From NCBI RefSeq assembly GCF_030247185.1, contig NC_080571.1:4826001-4890000 (forward strand): a stretch of DNA of 64,000 nucleotides, in the 5' to 3' direction. Made by a program: the position numbers and the translations under genes. The DNA comes from Malaya genurostris. Lineage: Eukaryota; Arthropoda; Insecta; Diptera; Culicidae. The notes below the pieces were generated by a model that searched no databases, was not told the origin of the DNA, and saw nothing but the letters and a program-made list of their open reading frames with translations. This document shows positions 1 through 9,644 of the stretch, in pieces; position 1 is the stretch's first letter, and each line of letters opens with the position of its first letter.

Positions 1-470
1 ACATTTTTTTTTGCAAAATTTTTTTTTATGCATCAACATAATCAGTTTTTAGGGTGATTCCAACGTTTTTCAAATTTTTCAATACCATGTTTATAAAAAA
101 AAATTATCTTTCGCTTCAAAATAAGCTTCAGTTTCAGCGATGACCTCCTCATTTGAGCCAAATCTTTTTCCCTGGAGCATTTTTTTAAGATCAGCAAAGA
201 GCCAGTAGTCACTGGGGGCTAAATCTGGCGAGTAAGGGGGGTGGGGAAGCATATCAAAGCACAATTCGTTCAATTTCGCCATTGTTTTCATCGACTTGTG
301 GCAGGGTGCATTGTCTTGATGAAACAGGATTTTTTTCTCTGCATGTGCGGTCGTTTTTTTGCGATTTCCTCCTTCAAACGCACCAGTAAGTCAATATAAT
401 AATCACTGTTGATCGATTTACCTTTTTCGAGGTAGTCAATGAAAATCACGCTATGCGTATCCCAAAAAAC

Positions 471-1471
471 TACAAGGATCAGCCCCATGGGGTTGTTCGA
501 GCCATTGATGTGGAACAAGGCAACCAAAATTTCTAATGATCTACAATCAAACAGTTCAATCAATCGTCACACTTTTGAATTCACAAATGCATGAGAGTCT
601 GCTTAGATTGAACTTTATTAGGAACCATAACCGAACACGCGAACCCAGAACATAGACTTTATTTGTCGTGATTTGTACATGATACGGATATCGATATTTA
701 AGCTTGCGATACGGATATCGATATTTAAGCTTCTCTTCGCCAAACTTCAAGTTTTGTATGCAAGCAACTATTTTTATAGCGTTTCTCTACCATTACAACC
801 ATTCTGCGATTTCGGTTGAAGCGAGTTTCTTATTATCAATTGAGTTCATCTTATATAAATTGGAAATTAATCTTATGCACTCCAAATTTACCCTGGGGTA
901 GTTGTCAATTTGTCAGGCGAAACGAAATAACATGGAATTTCAGCCGATCTGCATGACACAAGATCAGAGCATACCAATTAAAGCTTAAAATCGTTTTATG
1001 GCACTTTTTGTCTTGCTGTCTAGCAACAACCTACCCTTAGCATGCTACTCATTGGACTGAAACGTTAGCTATAATTTTGCTTATATTTATAGATTCGAGT
1101 GCTTCCAGCAGCTTCGCTTTAGCATCGATTGACCAATCAGAGCGATGCTCTCTCTTTGATACATCGCTTACTTCTTCAAAACCGTCGACTATGGCAGGGA
1201 AATCCAGTATGCCGGAGATTTTTTTGCAGACAAAATAGGACACTGCTAGCTATTAATCAACATTTCAATGATACACAATTAAAAATACATGCCTATGAAC
1301 ATTCAAATCAATACGTAGAAATATTTCCAATCAAATGGTGACATAATATTAATAATTTATATAAAATTGACTGAGCTGTAATTGTTCAAAACCTGACCAC
1401 ATTTCTACGTGTATTTTCCTTGAGTTTTTAGTTTGCATGCCTATATAGAAATCAAAAATGTGTTCCACATT
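471..1471 (+). mobile_element. Unclassified 1.0 kb dispersed element, copy 1 (inside mariner)
   Basis: This block splits the mariner gene and is flanked by a 5 bp direct repeat AAAAC (466-470 and 1472-1476). An inverted second copy lies at about 40937-41955 and shares both ends. One end begins TACAAGGATCAGCCCCATG and the other ends TGTGTTCCACATT. The ends are not inverted repeats of each other, apart from a short subterminal TGTTCCACA / TGTGGAACA pair. No reading frame in it resembles a known transposase or reverse transcriptase. The class is unknown; the 5 bp duplication suggests a cut-and-paste or integrase-type insertion. Confidence 0.7.
681..734. repeat. 27 bp tandem duplication
   Basis: Two adjacent copies of a 27 bp unit containing GATACGGATATCGATATTTA. 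The related element copy at 41 kb carries only one unit, so the duplication arose in this copy. Confidence 0.8.
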
Positions 1472-2240
1472 AAAACTGACGCCATTACTTTGCCAGCTGA
1501 CTGCTGCGTTTTCGGACGCTTCGGACGGCTTTCGCCAGCTGTGCGCCACTCAGATGACTGCCGCTTCGACTCTGGAGTGTAGTGATGTATCCATGTTTCG
1601 TCCATGGTCACGTAACGACGCAAGAAATCTTTTTTGTTGCGAGTAAATAGCGATAAACTGCTTTCTGAATCATCGACTCGTTGCTGTTTTTGTTCCATCG
1701 AAAGCAATCGCGGCACCCACTTGGAAAAAACCTTTTTCATGCTCAATTTTTCATGAAGGATAGTAAATACACTTCCATATGATATCTGTGTCATCTCAGC
1801 AATCTCACGGAGCTTCACTTTACGATCTTTCATTATAATTTTTGTAACTTCACTAACATTTTCCGGTGTAACGGCTTCCACAGGTCTACCCGAGCGTTCC
1901 GCGTCATTTGTGTCGGTACGACCACGTTTAAACTCGGCGAACCACCGACAAATCGTTGCTTTTGATGGACAAGAGTCCGGATAACATTTTTCAATCCGTT
2001 GTTTCGCTTGCACGGTGTTTTTACCCATTAAAAAACAATGTTTTATCAAAACACGAAACTCGTTTTTTCCATTTTTTAAACAAACTACAAAACGACTTTA
2101 CTCCAACCTCGATAACTCAGCTGTTTCTGTTGGATCGACTTAAAATTTTGACCCGTTTCAAGCAAAGGTTAGTACTCTAGAAAAACGTGGTTACTGGTTT
2201 ACTACGAGCGCCATCTCTGCTTTAGTCTCGGGACTTATTG

Positions 2241-4211
2241 ATCCATGTGTTAATGTTGTCGCTTCGTAACCGTTCCATGCTGATGATAGTTGCCTGATGG
2301 CATGTTTGAACAGCTAATGCATATTGTATTGTTTTCATCACGAAATATATCGGCCACCAATTTTTCACTGGCGTTGTCGTTTTTTTTTTCACTGGGTATA
2401 GAAACCCTAATGTATGGAAAACAACCATGCATAGAATGTAATGCCAAGACTTTGTTTTGCTTGATAATTGAAATGCTCATGCAATCCAAGAAACCCATGG
2501 CATCCCAGTAGACAGGTTGACATTTTTATCCCTTGAATATCTCCTCAACCAACTCCTGGCTGGATTTGCGTTTTTGATTTGGACATTTCTCAAACAAAGA
2601 CTCTGCAATTTCTCTGCGGGTCAGCTTCGAACATTGCAGCAAATAACTCAAGCATAATTACCGTTTGTTGTTTCGATTGTTGTTAATTTAAATAGGATAC
2701 CGTCACAGATCGGTAAAATGTACGCAATGCTGTTTCCTACAGAGACAGGCAGTCAAAGAGCATGGTTGGACTCGGTGCTGCAGCAACAATAGAAATAGAA
2801 ATTGAATCTCATTTCAATTCGACATATGCGTACCCCGAGGGTACTCATCAGGGGGGCGGAGTTACTCCAGTTTCCCTTCCCATTCTGCTGCTGTGCTGTT
2901 CTCGAGTGTAGTTTTGACTGGATTTCTAGCTACCCGTCGATCTCCATTCGAAGTACAGGGGGAACACTTGTTACTAGCCCTGATGCATCCCGAGAGCACC
3001 TTATGTTGCGTTTTGGCGAATATCGACAGGATGCTTGATCCCTTCATAATCGGTATCATTCTGAGATGACCGAGTAGGAATGCGAACAATACTTTGTTAT
3101 TCCGTGTGCGGTTCTTTTCACCATCGCTGCCGGCCCACCCTTCAACGTCATGTCGTTCTCGCCAGGCGCGATAATTATGGGCCTTTCTGCCTTCGACTTT
3201 CTTCTTGATGTTCCAGAAAATCCACCCACACACGTTACCCTCAGCACTAGTAGTAGATTGTATGTATGCGATCGTTCGAAGCAGGGAGGAAAAATAGCAT
3301 CCCTCCCAAACCTATACGTAGTATAAAATTGCTCAGTTCTGCAGGGTGGCTCTCGAAGAAAAGCCAAGTGTAACATGTCGTTCATAATCTAAATTAGACT
3401 TTTTTCAATAGCAATTACTGCACTCTCTTAACGTTCTCAGCATGTTTCGTATTTCAATGCTCATTGATGGTGACATCGGCAGTGGATGAAAGGTGGTTGG
3501 TTGGTTGGACGGGGAGGGGTGGCTTTTGAATGAAGCGAGAATCAATGGTCTGATGATGATCGGCTGCGTTCGAAGGGTGCGGTATGTGGCAGTACGTTTA
3601 GCTCTAGCCGCTCTTGTGCTAAGTGAAGAGAGTATGTAAGTGCTTTTAAATGTAAATTGCTCGGAAATCCAAAGTGGATTTAAACCGTTGTTGTTTGGCT
3701 GTTTGTTTGCGCTCGGTTCGAAAGCGGAGAGCAGCAATCGAATGATAGTAATCAGACGTTCAGTCAATGTGTCAGGTGATATGCAGGTGATTGATTAGGA
3801 TAGAAACAAAACGATTGCTCATTTGTTTCTTTGGATTCGCATTAAATGATCTGACAGTAAGACACTGTTTCGAAAACATTTATATCAAAGAGGCCGCTTT
3901 GCCGATTTCTATGATTTATCATCAACCTACAAAAAATACTCAACTCACACTCCGTCGAAATAATAGCGCTGTAGTTGTTTACATAAGCGAATATGTCGAG
4001 TTTCGTTCCAAGAGGTTCCAAGTAAGTAGCGTTTGCGGCACCAGGCTTTAACCTGATTGTGGTCGTTCATCGGGGAACCGTTTGATTTTCTGATAGTGAT
4101 GTTGGGACACTATAGTGTCACAATTATCAACCATACAGCGATTCTCACTAAAACTTATATTACACAATTTTCAATGAGGCGAGTGAAGTCTTGACAACCA
4201 ATTTCATCCGA
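2241..4211. other. No supported gene or repeat
   Basis: About 2 kb of mixed-composition sequence between the mariner end and the first dispersed-repeat fragment. The open frames here are short, lack recognisable motifs and overlap one another on both strands. I see no transposon ends, tRNA or clear promoter. It may be ordinary intergenic sequence or contain unrecognised non-coding exons. Confidence 0.4.
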
Positions 4212-4290
4212 ATATTAAAAACTTTTCTTAATCCAACTAGTGGTGTGATAATGGCTTTCTCTCTCTTCAAAACATTCTCCTAAAAATATT
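4212..4290 (-). repeat. Fragment of the CACTAGGTGG dispersed repeat
   Basis: Reverse complement of the 3' end shared with copies ending near 8290, 39050 and 42815: a run like AGGCATNATCACACCACTAG, then GTGGATTAAGAAGGG and a T-run. Only this end is present. Confidence 0.7.
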
Positions 4291-4311
4291 TTTTATCTCT
4301 TTATTAAATAA

Positions 4312-5574
4312 CTAGCCGATTAACCCGGCGTTGCTCGGAAATGTTTCGTGAAGGCAAGGCCGAAAAAAATTCTAGAAATTGTCCTCCTCATTGATACTCT
4401 GATTGTAATTGCTAATGAGCAGTGTCCCATCTCAGATCTCACAATAATCAAAATTTTCATGGTATTCTCGACAAATCGGGTCAGTTTATATTTGAACCCT
4501 TTTGTTAGAAACAGTCGACAGTTTTCTCAATTTACATAAAAAATGCACATTGATTGTATGATTTCGTCAATTCAGATCAATGTTGAGAATATTTATTCCA
4601 CTTCCCTCTTGTGAATATTTTTGTGAACCTCACTTAGTTAATAAAAATATGCTGTACTCGTAAAGGAGTACCAAGTTTTGGTAAAACTCGATCAATTTTT
4701 TCTTAGACTTTCCATGTTCGGGGTACTTACTCCACTCTCTCACCCTTAAAATAACCTTATAATCTATTTTGATTTAACTTCCTTTTTGTCAGTGAACTTA
4801 CTACAGATCTCCTTCGTGATTACCCTGAGTAGTGTAGAAAGTATCAGTGATTTTAAAAAAATATCGATTTCCACCTTTGGTACATGTGCCAAACTTGGTG
4901 GCGATTCGTTTAGTTGTTTCGTAGTTGTGCTGAGACTTAAATACACTCGCGTTCATAAGCAGATAAAGATTAATTTCCCTTAGTTCTTCGAATTCCCTGG
5001 CAAAATGGAACCAGATCTTTTAAAATTATTGAAATAAAATTGCGTTACATTCAAATTAACAACATCAATACAATCTACTACGACCTTGAAATTCTTGCCA
5101 CTCTCTCGTTTTACAAAAAATGGGAGATGAAAATTTATTTTCAAAAACTACTCCTTCTAGTCTAAATGTTGCTTCTCTTTAAATTATATGAATTTTGTCA
5201 TTGACCCCATCATCTCTGAAGAGAAAGTATCTGCTGTGCCAAATTTGATAGCAATCCGTTCAGTAGTTCCGGAGTTATGCCGTTACAAACATTACACCCC
5301 TCTTTTTAAAGGAACTTGCTACATCCATCCCCCATATAATCATATCTAATATATGCAAACTGTTTCTATGGTCTTAAAAATGTATCGATTCTCGTCAAAT
5401 TCGTCAAATTTTTTCATGACCTCCCATGTTAAGGACACTTACTACGCTCCCTCTCCAATTGTAATACTCTTATGACCGTCTCAGAAAAGCAAGAAGTATC
5501 TGTGCTAAGCTTGTTGGCAATCCGTTCAGTAGTTCCGAAGTTATGGCGTTACAAACTTACATCTATTTTAATAT
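4312..5574 (+). repeat. Diverged tandem repeat headed by TAGCCGATTAACCCGGCG
   Basis: A region starting with a TAGCCGATTAACCCGGCGTT-type head, a motif scattered in many insect genomes, followed by at least three diverged monomers of roughly 300-350 bp. Each monomer contains a phrase close to GCCAAATTTGATAGCAATCC, then GTTCAGTAGTTCCGGAGTTA, around 4890, 5240 and 5500. Each also has a CATGTT(C/A)(G/A)GG(G/A)(T/C)ACTTACT phrase (4709, 5428). No coding frame survives. A shorter related head lies at 19950. Confidence 0.6.
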
Positions 5575-6381
5575 ATGGACCATTCCACGCAAAATCAGCC
5601 ACCCAAAATATTTTTTTCGTCTAACTATTTTTTTTTCGGTAAAGAACTCGAAAATATTCGACACGTATTTTTTTATTTCAATATGGTACGTGGAATTTCC
5701 GAGATATGATTTTTTGAAATTTCGCGTTAACAAAAAAGAGCCTTTTTTCAACAGCCTATACTGTAAAATATAATAAAGATACAAAAATTCGTCCAAGACA
5801 TGAAATGTGCGTCTTTACCTTAGATTTCAAATAAGTGATTCCATAAAACAACCTTTGAAGTTGATTTGAAGAGAAAAATGAAAAACTAATAAACAATAAA
5901 GAAAAGTTCAAACTTGGGCTTTATTTTTTTTCTTTTCTTAATTGAAAAAATAAGCCATAGGGGTTTAACTCAATCTTGGCAAAGTTTTAGAGTGGAAAGA
6001 TTAAACCCCTAAGGCTTATTTTTATAACTAAAAAAAAGAAAAAAAATTAGGCCCAAGTTTGAAATTTTTTTATTTGTTTGTAATTTTTAACTTTTTTCAT
6101 TAAATTAACTTTAAAGTTTGTTTTATGGAATCACTTATTTGAAAACTAAGGTAAAGATGCGCATTTCATGTTTTGGACGAATTTTCATATCTTTATTATA
6201 TTTTCCAGTATAGGCTGTCGAAAAAAGGCTCTTTTTTTGTAAACGCGAAACTTCAAAAAATCATATCTCGAAAATTCCACGTACCATATTGAAATAAAAA
6301 ATACGTGTCGAATATTTTCGAGTTCTTTACCGAGAAAAAAAAAGTTAGATGAAAAAAAAAATTTTGTGTGGAATGCCCCAT
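5575..6381. mobile_element. Foldback (long inverted repeat) element
   Basis: Two arms of about 400 bp are near-perfect inverted copies meeting around 5985. The outer ends read GACCATTCCACGCAAAATC on the left and, in reverse complement, GGGGCATTCCACACAAAAT on the right. The arms carry matching ACGTACCATATTGAAATAAA, TTCGAGTTCTTTACCG and CCTAAGGCTTATTTT blocks. No protein is encoded. A single arm recurs at 44445-44850. If transcribed it could form a very long hairpin RNA. Confidence 0.85.
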
Positions 6382-7150
6382 GTTGCGAATGCAACTAGAA
6401 AAAAAGACAGTTTTCCGGTTTTTTGAACGTGTATTCCATTTTATGCCATTGTGTTGAGCAAACGTTAAGGAACGTTAAAAAATTCCTGCCAATACAACAC
6501 GAGTTTCTATAGCAAATCTTTGTATACATATTTAAGCATTAATCAAACATAATCACTGTACATAGTATATAGTTCCTTCAGTAATATTGCATATAGTTTA
6601 TCAGATATAATTAATTAAAGTAAAAGAACTTACGTTTTAGTGTCCCTTTTCCTATTTAATATTAATGCTATCAGCCACGCTATAAGTAAATTAGTTTAAG
6701 GTTAGGTTAAGTTAATGAATTCACTTATTATTTTACCTTTCAGCAACATCAAATATAACTAGATATAATGATCCAAAATAACTATTGCATGTAACGGAGC
6801 TCACGTAGAATACAAATTACTGATTAACAGCTTAATACTATCGCAATATAAGCTCAATATAATCATAAAGAGTTTTCGACACCTCTTTTAGCAATGACCA
6901 GCAAATTTTTTTGCAAAATGTCTTACCCAATATCAAATGACGTTTTAACGTCCAGCGGCTCACCATTAGAGGGGAATCCGGTTGACAATATCACGGTGTT
7001 GGATGTAAGGGCGTCGCAACGAGGGGTTTGCGACACCCCATATATAGATTATTACGTGTGAGTTTACGAAGCATCACTATAGCAAGATGTTACTCATGAA
7101 AAATGTTGAGTTAAGTTTCTTTGAACTAATCGAAGCAATCTGAATGAATT
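6382..7150. other. No supported gene
   Basis: AT-rich sequence without recognisable coding capacity, terminal repeats or RNA genes. Confidence 0.4.
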
Positions 7151-7164
7151 TGTTCTAAAAATCA

Positions 7165-8295
7165 GTTCAAATTCGTGTCAGAAATTATGTGTGTGTGCAC
7201 TTTTCGAAGATATTTTTACTGCTCAATTTTCTCAGAGATGTCTGAACCTATTTTAACCAGATTAGACTCGTTTGAAAGCTACTATTGGGTCATTGATCAA
7301 GTTCGAATATCGAATGGCGGTGATGTTTGGTTCCGGAGATATAATGGTATAAGTGACATAACCGACAAAACGCGTTGTATTTTTACCGCTCTAATGTATA
7401 TAAGGGTGCCAATATTTTGGGATCACCTCTAATTTCGTAAAGCAGTGATGTTCAAAAGTTTAAGCACCTCGAAATAAAGTCCCCATGCAAACTTTGAGCT
7501 AAATCGGACATGGATTTGAAAATTTGAAAATTTTTGATCTTGAAAACCATGAGCTTTCCGAAATCGGAATTTTTTTTTTTTGATGTCAAACGTCTTAGTA
7601 TTGCATCAAACGTCGAGATTTAGTATCATCTAAAAAAAAATATTTTTTTAAAAACATCGACTTTCTGGGATTTTTTCCAAGAGGGTTGATTTTTTGAACA
7701 AAATTTTTTTTCAAGATGACACTAAATCTCGACGTTTCATGCAATTCTAAACCTTTAGCATCAAAAATTTTTTTTTTAAACCGGGAAAACAAAAAACGTA
7801 AAAATTTTTTTAAACTGGTCTCAAAACTACACAAATCGATAGTCATTATCAGTAGGCAACTAAACAAACCGATTCCGGTTATCCTGGTTCCCGGTATCCG
7901 GTTCCGGAAATACCAGAAATAGTGGCCATATGTACCAAAATGGATCTCACTCACTTTTCTCAGCGATGGTTTGACCGATTTCCACAAACTTAGATTCAAA
8001 TGAAAGGTCTTCCGGTCCCATACGGAATTCCTGAATTTCATCCGGATCCGACTTCCGGTTCCGGAGTTATAGGGTAAAGTGTGTTCAATATTGTGCCGGA
8101 AGTGCATATAATAGTGAACCCACTTCGTTTTCGTAAGGATGACTTACGCAATCAAAGCACTGTTTTATTCTGTATTTTATGCACAAACAATCTCTTGGTT
8201 TCTTTCAAAAATCGAAGAGAATAATTTTGAATAGAATACAACAATATTATATGTACATGAGAAAGGCATCATTACACCACTAGGTGGATTAAAAC
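7165..8295 (+). repeat. Dispersed ~1.1 kb repeat with internal hairpin
   Basis: Member of the most frequent repeat of the window. It shares in order CTCAATTTTCTCAGAGATG, TTAGACTCGTTTGAAAGCTA, a TGGTTCCGGAGATAT block, GACAAAACGCGTTGTATTTT, an internal inverted repeat, and the 3' end CACCACTAGGTGGATTAAAA. The most complete copy is at 37990-39055. The copy has no protein. An extra 3' end fragment follows at 8410-8460. Its transposition class is not evident from the sequence. Confidence 0.8.
7582..7763. repeat. Internal hairpin of the dispersed repeat (copy 1)
   Basis: Arms around GTCGAGATTTAGTATCATCT and AGATGACACTAAATCTCGAC enclose an A/T-rich loop of about 75 bp. The same stem is present in the copy at 38614-38801 with a partly different sequence. 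Confidence 0.75.
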
Positions 8296-8426
8296 AGGTT
8301 TTTTAGATAACCATCACTCTTTTCGAAGTCAAAAATAAAAAAAATGAGCCCAAATTAGTGTCAGAAATTATTTTATAAAAAGATAAAAGAATCATGAGAC
8401 TATTTTGAAGAAAGAGAAAGGTATTA

Positions 8427-8690
8427 TCACACCATTAGGTGGATTGAGAAGGGTTTTTTTTTTTGTAAATTTTCCATAGTGAATGGATTATTGATGGAAT
8501 TAACTCGTAGCTTGTAGGTTTTCGTAGGAGACCAATGATCTTCATGACCACTTTCCGTCTCGAAAGTCACATAAGAGGGTGTTGGTTTTGTTAATAGAAT
8601 GCGTAAGACACGCCATTCATTCACATCTTCCCTTGTTTTTGCTCGATAGTAAGAGTCTCTCCGTTTTGCGCCAAACACATTTGAACCCAT
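8427..8690 (-). pseudogene. Gag-like ORF1 remnant of a LINE (fragment)
   Basis: The minus-strand frame contains WRVLRILLTKPTPSYVTFE, which aligns with LLRMRLKRPIPSYVTFG in the remnant at 53600-54055. Both look like the middle of the gag-like ORF1 product that precedes reverse transcriptase in mosquito non-LTR elements. Only about 80 residues remain; the first and last parts and any zinc knuckles are absent. It is a dead fragment, identified by comparison within this window and by recall of the family. Confidence 0.5.
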
Positions 8691-8699
8691 TTTTAACTC

Positions 8700-9540
8700 T
8701 CCATCAAGCAGAAGCAGAAGTTATTGGGATCTCTGTGAGTCATCTTAGAATTCGAAATGTAAAGGTTTACCTCATTGTGAAAATCATCGAACTACATCAT
8801 TGACCTAAATTCAAATTATTTTCGTATGGTTATCTCATATTAACCATTGAAAAGTTTACCATAAATTGCTCAGCAATATGTTGTTATCTTCAGTACAACT
8901 AGAGCTGTTAATACAATTAAGGATTAGCTTATCACTCTTGCACAGACCGAATTTTGGTTTTCACTCTAAAGTAAATCATAAGTTACATAAGGAAACTACC
9001 GTAATTAATCTAAGTTCAACATTAAGCTCGAAGACTCTGATATGGATCAATCCGAATGTCAAATTTTCCACCTCGATAAGTATCAATTTGCTTGATGGGG
9101 AAGACTTGCTCACATGTAATGATGGCATAAGGAAGAAACTTAACGCAAAGTACAATAGTTGAGCATTATGCCAATGACGGTAAGCCTCGGTAAGTCACAA
9201 TTGCGTGGCATTTGTATGTCGTTTTCCTATTGTATTTGGGCAACCATCAGAAAAACGTCTCTTCATGAGCCTTTTGCCTATGCATGTAGGCATCGGGAGC
9301 TTCTTTATGCTCTTTATGATAGAAAAAACGCGTCGAATTACGGAAAAAACGATAAAATTATCAAGACCTAGCTCGGGTGCCACTCTTACTCCTTCCAGTT
9401 CATGTTGGACGTCTCGTAAAAGCTAAAGCAGATGCTCTTCATTGTTGTATTTTTACTTTTCAGTCGTCATTATAGGCTTAAGAATGGCTCAGGTAGCCAC
9501 ATTCCATCAGTGCAAAAGGGACATTAGAAAATAGAAAAAA
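8700..9540. other. No supported gene
   Basis: Intergenic sequence upstream of the 9645 gene. Its frames are short and without motifs, and no repeat boundary is recognised. Confidence 0.4.
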
Positions 9541-9543
9541 AGA

Positions 9544-9582
9544 TATTTATATTTCCTTGGTTTCCTTTGCGTGGACTCAGTT
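9544..9582 (+). promoter_or_regulatory. Candidate TATA/Initiator core promoter
   Basis: TATTTATA at 9544-9551 lies about 30 bp upstream of an insect Initiator-like TCAGTT (9577-9582, A at 9579). The start codon at 9645 follows after a 65 bp leader. A second TCAGTG at 9595-9600 is an alternative start. The spacing fits an insect core promoter, but this is inference from motifs only. Confidence 0.35.
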
Positions 9583-9644
9583 TAAAACAACCTGTCAGTG
9601 ATTGAGGAACCATTGGAAGACAATTGTAGTGACGCCTGGCCAAG

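Larger units (their letters stand above)
1..2240 (-). mobile_element. mariner (Tc1/mariner, DD34D) transposon, interrupted
   Basis: A transposase runs on the minus strand in two blocks. The N-terminal block (2049 down to about 1477) has the helix-turn-helix region and the first catalytic Asp in MDETWIHHY. The C-terminal block (about 470 down to 28) has FWDTHSVIFIDYLEKG, HQDNAPCHKS with the second Asp, and the signature SPDLAPSDYWLF with the third. The blocks are separated by a 1.0 kb insertion, and removing it rejoins MASV to FWD exactly. One-base frameshifts near the start (an upstream ATG at about 2071 is out of frame) and near 290 mean that no intact protein can be made. The 5' terminal region is around 2170-2240 and the 3' terminal repeat is cut by the window edge. 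All three catalytic Asp codons survive. An inactive copy is certain; the subfamily is not assigned. Confidence 0.9.

Noticed and set aside
2862..3385. Overlapping 80-120 codon frames at 2.8-3.8 kb
   Set aside because: They overlap on both strands without domain motifs, signal peptides or splice-consistent neighbours.
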